Shown here in pieces: positions 14,846 through 22,966 of a DNA stretch of 64,000 nt (position 1 is the first letter of the stretch; each line of letters starts with the position of its first letter). The notes below the pieces were generated by a model, which had not been told where the DNA came from, searched no databases, and was given only the letters and a program-made list of their open reading frames with translations. Source of the DNA: Rubrivivax sp. (GTDB taxonomy: Bacteria; Pseudomonadota; Gammaproteobacteria; Burkholderiales; Burkholderiaceae_C); NCBI GenBank assembly GCA_016719535.1, contig JADJYX010000041.1, positions 372,001 through 436,000 on the forward strand, given 5' to 3'. The position numbers and the translations under genes are program-made.

Positions 14846-17545
14846 TCAGAAACGCTTGCTCACGCTCAGGGCGATGACGCGCCCCAGCGGGCTGGCCAGG
14901 CTGGGGTCGAAGCCACCGCCACCATTCGGGCTGGGCGCCAGGTTGACGAACGGCGGGTCGCGGTCGAAGACATTGGTGATGCCCAGCGAGACGACGGTAT
15001 CGCGAAGGGCGTCGCCACGAAACAGCTCGTCGAGCGCATACGACAGGCGCAGGTCCAGCGTGGTCTGGCTGCGCACGTTCTGGGTCGGCGCGGTGAGGTT
15101 GTTCTTGTAGGCGCTGGTGTGGTTGACCACCGCAGCGGCCGTCAGATTGGCCAGCCGCCACTGCGCCGAAGCCCGGGTGCGCAGCCGGATCGGGTTGTAG
15201 ATGGTATTGAGCTGGCTCACGAACGGACTGTTGGCGGTGGCGGCGACGTCGTGCCGGGTGAACCAGGTGCCGTTGAGCCCGAGCAGCCAATCGCCCCATT
15301 GCGCGTGCGACAGCCGGGTGCGCAGGTCGAAGTCGATGCCGCGCGAGATCGATTGGGCCAGGTTCTTGCTGCGCCCGTCCACATACAGCGTCCAGGTCGC
15401 CGGCAGCACGCCGCGCACCAGCGGGTAGGTGGCGGTCAGCTCGGCCACCTGCTGCGGCGTGGGGTTGCGCAGGATCACGCCGGTGCCCGCGAAGCTGGCC
15501 TCGCGGTTGAGGATCGACAGGTCGGAGAGGTAGCCCACGATCTGGTTGTCGTAGCTGATGTCGAACCACGACAGGCTGAGCCTGGTGCCGCGGGCTGCCT
15601 GCGGCTGCCAGTCGAAGCCGAGGGTGCGGGTCTTGGCCGTCTCTGGCTGCAGGTCGGGATTGGCACCGTTCATGGTCACGCCGACACGCGGCGCGCCCGC
15701 CAGCGTGGGGTCGCTGTAGTTCTGCACATACAGGCCGCCGCGGCCCCCGTTGGTGAACGGGCGCACCTGGGTCAGCCCCGGGGCGCGGAACGAGGTGCCG
15801 TAGCTGGCGCGCAAGGCCAGCCCTTCGACAGGCTCCCAGCTGAGGCCGAATTTGGGGTTGTCGGTGTCGCCGACGTCGCTGTAGCGGTCGGTGCGGACCG
15901 CGGCCACCAGGTCGAGGCGCCGCACGCCGGGCATGGCCCAGCGCCCGCCGACCAGGGGCAGGTAGATCTCGGCAAAGGCCGAGTCGACGCTGCGGCTGAG
16001 CGAGGCTTCACCCGGCACCGGCCTGGCCAGGGTTCCCGAGGTCTGTCCGCCGACGGTGCTGACGTCCTGGCGCTCGAGTCCGACGGCGGCGCGCAGCGGC
16101 CCCGACGGCAGCTCGGCGATCAGGCCGTCGGCCTTGAGCAGGACGTTGGTGAAGCGCGTGCGGCCCGGCGAGATGGCGATGCTGTTGGAGATGGCATCGA
16201 GCGTGGCGGGGTTGTTGGCGCCGGACCCGAAGACGTTGAGCGCCGTCGCCGGATCCGCACTCGCCAGCGCGGCGGTGATGGCGCCCGTATTCAGGCCGCG
16301 CAGCGTGCGCGAGACATCGAAGTTGTCGCCGTGGGTGGCCAGCGCGCCGAGTTTCCAGTGCCGCCCCAGCGCGACATCGCCGCCCAGCGTCACCTGCCAG
16401 GTCTCGGAATGTCCGGCGGCGGTATTCACCGGCAGGTCGTTGGCGAATGAATGGGCCACCGTCACCGAGGTTCCGGCCGGTGCGCCGGGCGGGCGCACGT
16501 AGAACGGATTGGTCGACGGCACCGTGAGGTTGGACTCCAGGTAGCCCGGCTGGAAGCGGTAGTCGCGGCGCGTGGCGAAGCCGTCCGCGAAGAGCTCGAA
16601 GCCGGGCGCGACGGCATGGTTGAGCGTGAAGGCAAAGCTGTTGCGCTCCTGCCGCGGGATCAGGTCCTGCACCTTCAGGTTGTCGCACCGGTTGGCGGCA
16701 CCCGGCAGCAGGCGGTCTGCCGTGGCCGGCGTGACGCCGCCTGCGGGGATGGGATAGCGCACATTGGCGACGATGACGGTGCCGGGCGCGCACTGCGTGG
16801 ACCGGAAGTCGCCACCGTCGGGGCGCAGGTCGGCCTTGAAGAAGTCGCGGTCGCGGCCGTTGAGGGCGCTGCGGTAGGTGTGCTCGAGCGTGAAGGTGGC
16901 CTGACCGCCCTTCCAGCGCGTGCCCCACAGCGCGCCCACCTGGCGTTCGTCGTAGCCGTCGGCCACGCCGTAGCGCAGCAGGCCCTCCGCGCCGACTTCC
17001 TTGCGCATGATCAGGTTGACCACGCCCGCGATCGCGTCGGAGCCGTAGATCGCCGAGGCACCATCGGCCACCACGTCGACCCGTTCGAGCGCCAGCGACG
17101 GGATCACCGACGGGTCCACGGTGATGCCCACCGTGCCTTGTCCGACGACGCGGTGGCCGTTGAGCAGCGTCAGCGTTGCATAGGGCCCGATGCCGCGCAG
17201 GTTGATGCCCGACGCGTAGGTGATGTTGGCCGACCCGCCGGACTGGCCGCGCGACGTCTCCGACACCCCGAGGTTGAAGATCTGCGGCACCTCCTGCAGG
17301 ATCTGCGCCGTATTGACCGCGCCGGAGGCTTCGATCGACGCGCGGGTCACGGTCGTCACCGGGGCGCCCACCGGCGCCACGCCGCGGATGCGGCTGCCCG
17401 TGACGGTGATCTCCTGCGACGCCTGCGCGGCCTTGTCGCCCTCGGCGGCCTGGGCCCTGGCCGCCGTCGGTGCCAGGGTGGCGACGATCGCCGCCAGGCA
17501 GACGGGGCGAAGGGGTATGCGGTGGCGTGCGTGTCCGAATTTCAT
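14846..17545 (-). CDS. TonB-dependent outer-membrane receptor
   Basis: An 899-aa outer-membrane receptor. The signal peptide runs to about residue 31 (PTAARAQA). The plug begins with EITVTGSRI and contains RASIEASGAVNTAQILQEVPQ, INLRGIGPYATLTLLNGHRV and DVVADGASAIYGSDAIAGVVN, all standard plug signatures. The barrel ends in the terminal aromatic SVSKRF. No separate TonB-box or FecA-like signalling domain is obvious. The long-plug type is common among receptors for organic compounds as well as siderophores. A good ribosome site (AGGAGA, 7 nt before ATG) precedes the start. Its neighbours are a CoA-transferase, a dehydratase-like enzyme and a Bug receptor, so an organic acid or aromatic substrate is more likely than iron. 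Confidence 0.93.
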   Translation of the reverse strand: MKFGHARHRIPLRPVCLAAIVATLAPTAARAQAAEGDKAAQASQEITVTGSRIRGVAPVGAPVTTVTRASIEASGAVNTAQILQEVPQIFNLGVSETSRGQSGGSANITYASGINLRGIGPYATLTLLNGHRVVGQGTVGITVDPSVIPSLALERVDVVADGASAIYGSDAIAGVVNLIMRKEVGAEGLLRYGVADGYDERQVGALWGTRWKGGQATFTLEHTYRSALNGRDRDFFKADLRPDGGDFRSTQCAPGTVIVANVRYPIPAGGVTPATADRLLPGAANRCDNLKVQDLIPRQERNSFAFTLNHAVAPGFELFADGFATRRDYRFQPGYLESNLTVPSTNPFYVRPPGAPAGTSVTVAHSFANDLPVNTAAGHSETWQVTLGGDVALGRHWKLGALATHGDNFDVSRTLRGLNTGAITAALASADPATALNVFGSGANNPATLDAISNSIAISPGRTRFTNVLLKADGLIAELPSGPLRAAVGLERQDVSTVGGQTSGTLARPVPGEASLSRSVDSAFAEIYLPLVGGRWAMPGVRRLDLVAAVRTDRYSDVGDTDNPKFGLSWEPVEGLALRASYGTSFRAPGLTQVRPFTNGGRGGLYVQNYSDPTLAGAPRVGVTMNGANPDLQPETAKTRTLGFDWQPQAARGTRLSLSWFDISYDNQIVGYLSDLSILNREASFAGTGVILRNPTPQQVAELTATYPLVRGVLPATWTLYVDGRSKNLAQSISRGIDFDLRTRLSHAQWGDWLLGLNGTWFTRHDVAATANSPFVSQLNTIYNPIRLRTRASAQWRLANLTAAAVVNHTSAYKNNLTAPTQNVRSQTTLDLRLSYALDELFRGDALRDTVVSLGITNVFDRDPPFVNLAPSPNGGGGFDPSLASPLGRVIALSVSKRF

Positions 17546-17611
17546 GACTTGTCTCCTTGTGTGCCGTGTGGCTCGTGGGGTGCCCGCCGTGCATGGATCC
17601 GGTCTTGCCGC

Positions 17612-17644
17612 GCCCGGTCCGCCGTGCACGTCGGCGGACCGGGC
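17612..17644. terminator. 12-bp perfect hairpin between CoA-transferase and TonB receptor genes
   Basis: GCCCGGTCCGCC and its exact complement are separated by 9 nt. On the minus strand it begins 18 nt after the CoA-transferase stop and ends 67 nt before the receptor start. No T-run follows, so it is either a weak intrinsic terminator/attenuator or an RNA-stabilising stem that sets the ratio of the two products. Confidence 0.55.
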
Positions 17645-17661
17645 CTGTCCCTGGTGTCAGT

Positions 17662-18933
17662 TCATGTCGTGCCGGGTTGCCCGATGACGCCGTCAGCGGC
17701 CAGTTCACGCAGGCGCGCTTCATCCAGCTGCAACAGCTCGCCGAGGATCGAGGCGGTGTGCTGGCCGAGCGTCGGCGCCGGGCGGTCGAATCCCGTGTGC
17801 GAGCCGCTCATGCGGATCGGCAGCCCCCCCACGACGACATCGCCGACAGCGCCGAAGCGCGGGTGTTCCAGCACCACGGTCTCGCCACGGGCCAGGGTTC
17901 GGGGGTCGCGCACGGCCTCGCCGGGGTCGCGCACCCGCCCCGACGGCACACCGGCGCGGTCGAGGCGGCGCACCACCTCGTCGGTGGGCAGGGTCGCCAC
18001 CCAGGCCGCCACCGCATCGTGCAGATCGCCGCTGTGGCGGACGCGGCCGTTGCGGTCGCCGAAGCGCGCATCCACCTTGAGCTCGCCGCGCTCCATCGCA
18101 TCGAAGAGCAGCCCCGCCTGCACGTCCGTCGGGGCGCAGATCGCCACATGCCCGTCACGAGCCCTGAAGACACCGAACGGGGCCAGACGCGGCATCGCGT
18201 TGCCGGTGCGCGTCTGCTGGCCCATGCGCCGCATGACCTCGAACGGCTCGGCGGCGACCATGGCGGTCAGCGCCCCCAGCAGCGACACGTCGACATGCTG
18301 GCCCCGACCCGTCTGCCTGGCCTGCATCAGCGCCGCCAGCGTGCCGATCACGGCATACAGCGGCGCGCTCAGGTCGCCGAAGGGCACGCCCACCCGCAGC
18401 GGCTCATCGTCGGCTTCGCCGGAGGTCATCATCAGGCCCGACAGCGCCTGCACGACCGTGTCCATGGCCTTGCGCTGCCCGCTGAGCTGGTCGGCACCGA
18501 AGCCGCTGATCGACGTATAGACGATGCGCGGATTGCGCGCGGACACGGCGCCGTAGCCCACGCCGAGGCGGTCGGTCGTTCCGGCGCTGTAGTTCTCGAC
18601 CACGACATCGGCGGTCTCGGCCAGCGCCAGGAACAGGTCGCGTCCGTGCGGATGCTTGAGGTCGATCGTCATCGACTCCTTGTTGCGGCCGCGCTCGAGG
18701 ATGGCCAGCGACATGTCGTCGTCGCGCCGGCGGGCCATGCCGACGCCGTCGCGTCCGACGAAGGGCGCATTGCCGCGCGCGGTGTCGGGGCTGCGCGGGT
18801 TCTCGATCTTGATCACGCGGGCACCCAGCCCGCCCAGCACCAGGGTGGCGTAGGGCCCGGCCAGCGCCGTCGTCAGGTCGAGCACGCGCACGCCTTCGAG
18901 CGGCCGGGGTCGCGGATCGGGTGCCGGCTTCAA
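17662..18933 (-). CDS. CaiB/BaiF-family CoA-transferase
   Basis: A class III (family III) CoA-transferase, 423 aa if it starts at TTG 18933. The conserved N-terminus PLEGVRVLDLTTALAGPYATLVLGGLGARVIKIENP is complete. The catalytic Asp is expected in the FGDLSAPLYA region, and the C-terminal IRMSG...APTLGQHT segment is typical. These enzymes move CoA between organic acids, activating substrates such as formate, carnitine or aryl-succinates. Start choice: the TTG at 18933 has AGGAG 5 nt upstream and gives the usual short N-terminus; a GTG at 19014 with GGGAG upstream would add 27 low-complexity residues. Divergent LysR gene at 19162 probably controls it together with the receptor and dehydratase genes downstream. 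Confidence 0.9.
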   Translation of the reverse strand: MKPAPDPRPRPLEGVRVLDLTTALAGPYATLVLGGLGARVIKIENPRSPDTARGNAPFVGRDGVGMARRRDDDMSLAILERGRNKESMTIDLKHPHGRDLFLALAETADVVVENYSAGTTDRLGVGYGAVSARNPRIVYTSISGFGADQLSGQRKAMDTVVQALSGLMMTSGEADDEPLRVGVPFGDLSAPLYAVIGTLAALMQARQTGRGQHVDVSLLGALTAMVAAEPFEVMRRMGQQTRTGNAMPRLAPFGVFRARDGHVAICAPTDVQAGLLFDAMERGELKVDARFGDRNGRVRHSGDLHDAVAAWVATLPTDEVVRRLDRAGVPSGRVRDPGEAVRDPRTLARGETVVLEHPRFGAVGDVVVGGLPIRMSGSHTGFDRPAPTLGQHTASILGELLQLDEARLRELAADGVIGQPGTT

Positions 18934-19132
18934 GACCGCTCCTGGCTGCGGCCCGGGGGCCGACCGGCACGACAGCTGACGCGACGGCATCGATGGCGAT
19001 GCGCTGCGCGCCACGACGACTCCCGTACCCGGTGGGTGGGCTGATCCGGCATCCTCGTCTCCCGGGCCCGCTGTTCGAGGACCGCTGGAGTCAGGTTATC
19101 GTCGGCCCGATCGATTGGGAACGGCTCGAAAT

Positions 19133-19160
19133 CTGAAGCTATCGTTAAACAGAACTGAAG
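19133..19160 (+). promoter_or_regulatory. Possible regulator site in LysR/CoA-transferase divergent promoter
   Basis: Two direct copies of CTGAAG lie 22 bp apart, about two helical turns, in a locally AT-richer stretch. An ATCG-N6-CGAT inverted repeat lies just upstream (around 19098-19111). The second CTGAAG ends one base before the LysR start, so it may act only as ribosome site. Candidate autoregulatory region; weak evidence. Confidence 0.3.
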
Positions 19161-19161
19161 A

Positions 19162-20067
19162 ATGATCAGTGTTTCGGACCTCGAGTTTTTCGTCCGCGTC
19201 GTCGCTGCCGGCAGCCTGTCGGCGCTGGCCCGCGAACTGGGCGTCACGCCCCCTGCGGTGAGCACGAGACTGGCGCGGCTGGAGGCTCGTCTCGGGGCGC
19301 GGCTGCTGACGCGGACCACGCGCTCGCTCAAGCTCACGCACGAGGGCCAGCTCTATCTGGCCGAAGGCACCGAGCTGCTGGCGGCACTGCAGGGCCTGGA
19401 GGAAAGGGTCTCCGGCACGTCGCAGGGCCCGCGCGGGCTGTTGCGGGTGAATGCGACGATGGGCTTCGGCCGGCGCTTCGTCGCGCCCGCCGTGTCTGCG
19501 TTCTGCGAGCAGTACCCGAGCGTGCAGGTGCACCTCGAACTCACGGACCGCCTGTTGAGCCTGACCGACAGCCAGATCGACGTCGGCATCCGCTTTGGCA
19601 AGGTACCCGACTCGCGCATGGTCGCCAAGCGCATCGCCAACAACCGGCGCTTCCTGGCGGCGTCGCCGGGCTACCTCGCGCGCTGCGGCGTGCCGATGGT
19701 CCCGGAGGATCTGGTCCGCCATGCCTGCCTGGTGGTGCGTTCGAACGAGCTGGCCTACGGAACCTGGCAGCTGGCGCGCAACGGCAAGGTCAAGCATGTC
19801 CGCGTCGGGGGCTCGGCGAGCACGAACGACGGCGAGACCGCGCTGGCGTGGGCGCTGGACGGTCGTGGCGTGGTGCTGGCCACCGAATGGAATACCGCCG
19901 AGCACATCGCCGCCGGTGCGCTGACGGTGCTGCTGGAGGACTGGTCGCCGGTGCCGGCCGATGTCTATGTGGTCTACCTGCGGCAGAAGAACCTGTCCCG
20001 CAGGATCAAGGTCTTCGTCGAGTTCCTGCAGCAGTGGTTTGCGGCCAGGCGCCCGCTGCCGCGCTGA
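19162..20067 (+). CDS. LysR-family transcriptional regulator
   Basis: A 301-aa LysR-type regulator. The winged HTH occupies residues 1-60 (SLSALARELGVTPPAVSTRLARLEARLGARLLTRTT), and the effector domain follows from about residue 90 (GLLRVNATMGFGRRFVAPAV, then FCEQYPSVQVHLELTDR). It belongs to the large CrgA/DmlR-like group. It is divergent from the CoA-transferase/TonB receptor/dehydratase set and by position is its likely regulator, with a substrate or CoA-ester co-inducer. It ends convergently with cutA, with a hairpin between them. Confidence 0.92.
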   Translation: MISVSDLEFFVRVVAAGSLSALARELGVTPPAVSTRLARLEARLGARLLTRTTRSLKLTHEGQLYLAEGTELLAALQGLEERVSGTSQGPRGLLRVNATMGFGRRFVAPAVSAFCEQYPSVQVHLELTDRLLSLTDSQIDVGIRFGKVPDSRMVAKRIANNRRFLAASPGYLARCGVPMVPEDLVRHACLVVRSNELAYGTWQLARNGKVKHVRVGGSASTNDGETALAWALDGRGVVLATEWNTAEHIAAGALTVLLEDWSPVPADVYVVYLRQKNLSRRIKVFVEFLQQWFAARRPLPR

Positions 20068-20086
20068 CCGGCCGCTGCCGTCTCTG

Positions 20087-20111
20087 CCGGCTGCCGCGGG
20101 GCGGCAGCCGG
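20087..20111. terminator. Bidirectional hairpin between lysR and cutA
   Basis: CCGGCTGCCG and its exact complement enclose a 5-nt loop. It lies 19 bp after the LysR stop and 8 bp after the cutA stop on the opposite strand. No T-tract follows, but position between convergent genes makes a shared terminator likely. Confidence 0.6.
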
Positions 20112-20119
20112 TCCGCCGG

Positions 20120-20440
20120 TCAGTCGGCCCGCGTGCTCTCGACGATCCAGCCTGCGTAGGCCGGATCGGCGGCTGCCACCGGCCAGGCGTGCAGGGCCGG
20201 CAGTTCGTAGGGGTGAAGCTCGCGCAGCGCGTCGAGCAGCGGCTGCACGCGATCGGCCGCGGTCTTGAAGAGCAGGCGGAATTCGGCGTCTTCCTGCACC
20301 GCGCCCTGCCAGCGGTAGATGCTGTCGATGGCGCCGATCTGCACGCAGGCGGCGAGACGGCGGTCGACCATGGCGCGTGCCAGGCGGCGGGCGTCGTCGG
20401 CGCTGCCGACGGTGGTGACGACGAGCCAGGGCAGATTCAT
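20120..20440 (-). CDS. cutA: Divalent-cation tolerance protein CutA
   Basis: A 106-aa CutA-type protein, a trimeric ferredoxin-like fold implicated in copper tolerance and cytochrome biogenesis. The family order is intact: LVVTTVGSADDARRLARAMVDRRLAACVQ, then SIYRWQGAVQEDAEFRLLFKT and LRELHPYELPALHAWPV. ACVQ contains the conserved Cys. The start at 20440 (MNLPWLVV) fits the family; the frame could extend 11 residues upstream to 20473, but that part is not conserved. It is a single gene, divergent from the histidine kinase at 20518. Confidence 0.93.
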   Translation of the reverse strand: MNLPWLVVTTVGSADDARRLARAMVDRRLAACVQIGAIDSIYRWQGAVQEDAEFRLLFKTAADRVQPLLDALRELHPYELPALHAWPVAAADPAYAGWIVESTRAD

Positions 20441-20517
20441 GGCGCCCATCATGCCGGCATCCCGGCCATGCACTGCGGAGGCTCACGCGGGCGCCGACTT
20501 GGCATACGCTGGCGTCC

Positions 20518-22956
20518 GTGACGCAACGCCCGATCCTGCACATCCGCCTGCTGGTCCTGCTGCTCGCCGTCGTGCTGCTGGCGATCGGCGTCGTCGTCGA
20601 GCGGCTCAACGACGAGCGCCATGCGCTGGCCGTGCGCGCCGAGGTGCAGAACCGCCTCGTCGAGACGCGTGATCGGCTGAATGCGCACCTGGTCAGCGAC
20701 CTGCAGCTGGTGCGCGGCCTGGTCAGCGTCATCAACCTCGACCCGGCGCTCGACCAGGTGCGCTTCGAGCGCGCCGCGCGGCCGCTGCTCGACGATCGCA
20801 CGCACCTGCGCAACATCGCCGCGGCGCCCGACATGGTGATCCGACTGATGGTGCCGCTGCAGGGCAACGAGCGCGCCATCGGGCTGGACTACCGCCGCAC
20901 GCCCGCGCAGGCCGAGGCGGCCGAGCGCGCGCGCAGCACGCGCCAGGTGGTGCTCGCCGGCCCCTTGCCGCTGGTGCAGGGCGGCACCGGGCTCATCGCC
21001 AGGCTGCCGGTCTTCGTGGCCGACGCCGGTGGCGAGCGCTTCTGGGGCCTGGTCAGCGCGGTGATCGACAGCGACCGCCTGTTCCGCACCACCGGTCTGC
21101 TGGACCCCGCGCTGCCGATCGAGATCGCTGTGCGCGGTGAAGACGCCAAGGGCGCGGCGGGGCCGGTCTTCATCGGCCGCGCGGCGCTCTTCGACCAGCA
21201 GCCGGTGCTGGCCGAGGTGGCGCTGCCGCAGGGCGCCTGGCAGCTGGCGGCGCAACCGCGCGGCGGCTGGCCCCGCCATGCCGACAACCTGTGGCTGCTG
21301 CGCGCGGGCTACGCGGCGCTGGCGCTGCTGGTGATGGGGGCCTTCGTGCTGCTGGCGCGTGCGCTGCAGACGGCCAGCCAGGCGCGCGAGCGTGCCGAGG
21401 CCGCGCAGCGCGAGGTGGTGGCCGTGCTCGAGGGCGCGCCCGATGCGATGCTGCTGCTCGACGAGCAGGGGCGCATCGAATTCGGCAACCCGCAGGCCGA
21501 GCGCCTGTTCGGCTGGCCGCGCGCCCGGCTCGTCGGGCAAGGTCTCGATCGCCTGGTGCCGCAGCATGGCCTGCACGACCTCGTCGCCGCCGCATCGACG
21601 CCGCGTGACCGGCCGCTGGAGCTGCGCGGCCGCCGCATGGACGACAGCGGGTTTCCGCTCGAGCTGAGCCTGAGCCCGCTGCGCATCGACGAGCGGCCGC
21701 GGGTGGCGGCGGCGCTGCGCGATGTCAGCGCGCGCAAGGCGATCGAAGCCGAGCTCGAGCGCCACCGGCACCAGCTCGAGGCCCAGGTCGAACAACGCAC
21801 GGCGCAGCTGGCGGCGGCCAAGGAGGCGGCCGAGTCCGCCAGCGTCGCCAAGACGCTGTTCCTGGCCAATATGTCGCACGAGATCCGCACGCCGCTGAAT
21901 GCCATCACCGGCATGGCCTACCTGATCCGCCATGCCGGTGTCAGCGCCGACCAGGCACGCCGGCTGGATACGCTGGAAGCCTCGTCACGCCACCTGCTGC
22001 AGGTCATCAATGCCATCCTCGACCTGTCGAAGATCGAGAGCGGCCGGCTGGAGCTGGCGCATGCGCCGGTCGACCCGCAGGCGCTGGTCGACGAGGTCGG
22101 CTCGATGCTGAGCGACACCGTGCAGGCGCGCGGCCTGCGCTGGGTCAGCGATGTGCAGGTGGCGCCGCAGCCGCTGCTGGGCGACGCCACGCGGCTGCAG
22201 CAGGCGCTGCTGAACTATGCCGCCAATGCGGTGCGCTTCACCAGCTGCGGGCAGGTGGTGGTGCGCGTGCGCACGGCGGCCGAGACGGCGTCGCGGCTGT
22301 GCCTGCAGGTGGAGGTCGAGGACACCGGCATCGGCATCGACGCGCAGACGCTGGCGCGCCTGTTCAGCGCCTTCGAGCAGGCCGACAACAGTGCCACGCG
22401 CGCGCATGGCGGCACCGGCCTGGGGCTGGTGATCACGCGCAAGCTGGCGCAGTTGATGGGTGGCGAAGCCGGGGCCGACAGCCGCCCCGGCGAGGGCAGC
22501 CGCTTCTGGTTTACGGCCTGGGTCGACAAGGGCTTGCCGGGCACCGACTGCCTGCCGCCGCCGGCCGCCGACGCCGCCCCGGGCGCCTGCCGCGTGCTGC
22601 TGGTCGAGGACGACCCGGTCAACCGCATGATCGCCGGCTTCCTGCTCGAGGACCTGGGCCACCGGATCGATCTGGCCGAGGACGGGGTGCAGGCGGTGGC
22701 GATGGCCGAGTCCACCGTCTACGACCTGGTCCTGATGGACATGCAGATGCCGCGCATGGACGGGCTGGAAGCCACGCGCCGCATCCGCGCGCTGCCGCCG
22801 CACCGGCACACGCCCATCGTCGCCATCACCGCCAATGCCTTCGACCAGGACCGCCAGGCCTGCCTGGATGCCGGCATGGACGATTTCGTGCCCAAGCCGA
22901 TCGCGCCGGAGCGGCTGCGCGAGGTGGTGACGCGCTGCCTGCGCGCGAAGCGCTGA
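20518..22956 (+). CDS. CHASE-type hybrid sensor histidine kinase
   Basis: An 812-aa membrane kinase starting at GTG 20518. Order: membrane helix ~8-24; periplasmic CHASE-like sensor (~45-255, with INLDPALDQVRFERAA and LMVPLQGNERAIGLDY); second helix ~262-282; PAS ~300-410; coiled linker; HisKA with His454 in NMSHEIRTPLN; HATPase with DTGIGI and GTGLGL; and a C-terminal receiver with Asp741 in LVLMDMQMPRMDG. The N-box reads NYAANAVRFT, a mild variant. CHASE domains sense small extracellular ligands. No partner regulator is adjacent; Asp741 could relay to an Hpt protein such as the one at the start of the window, which is speculation. Confidence 0.93.
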   Translation: MTQRPILHIRLLVLLLAVVLLAIGVVVERLNDERHALAVRAEVQNRLVETRDRLNAHLVSDLQLVRGLVSVINLDPALDQVRFERAARPLLDDRTHLRNIAAAPDMVIRLMVPLQGNERAIGLDYRRTPAQAEAAERARSTRQVVLAGPLPLVQGGTGLIARLPVFVADAGGERFWGLVSAVIDSDRLFRTTGLLDPALPIEIAVRGEDAKGAAGPVFIGRAALFDQQPVLAEVALPQGAWQLAAQPRGGWPRHADNLWLLRAGYAALALLVMGAFVLLARALQTASQARERAEAAQREVVAVLEGAPDAMLLLDEQGRIEFGNPQAERLFGWPRARLVGQGLDRLVPQHGLHDLVAAASTPRDRPLELRGRRMDDSGFPLELSLSPLRIDERPRVAAALRDVSARKAIEAELERHRHQLEAQVEQRTAQLAAAKEAAESASVAKTLFLANMSHEIRTPLNAITGMAYLIRHAGVSADQARRLDTLEASSRHLLQVINAILDLSKIESGRLELAHAPVDPQALVDEVGSMLSDTVQARGLRWVSDVQVAPQPLLGDATRLQQALLNYAANAVRFTSCGQVVVRVRTAAETASRLCLQVEVEDTGIGIDAQTLARLFSAFEQADNSATRAHGGTGLGLVITRKLAQLMGGEAGADSRPGEGSRFWFTAWVDKGLPGTDCLPPPAADAAPGACRVLLVEDDPVNRMIAGFLLEDLGHRIDLAEDGVQAVAMAESTVYDLVLMDMQMPRMDGLEATRRIRALPPHRHTPIVAITANAFDQDRQACLDAGMDDFVPKPIAPERLREVVTRCLRAKR

Positions 22957-22966
22957 CGCGCGTCAG
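22953..22966. repeat. 14-bp perfect palindrome spanning two convergent stop codons
   Basis: CTGACGCGCGTCAG contains the TGA of the kinase gene (22954-22956) and, on the other strand, the TGA of the ABC ATPase gene (22963-22965). The 6-bp gap leaves no room for a classical terminator. Without a loop it is a poor hairpin. Confidence 0.5.
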
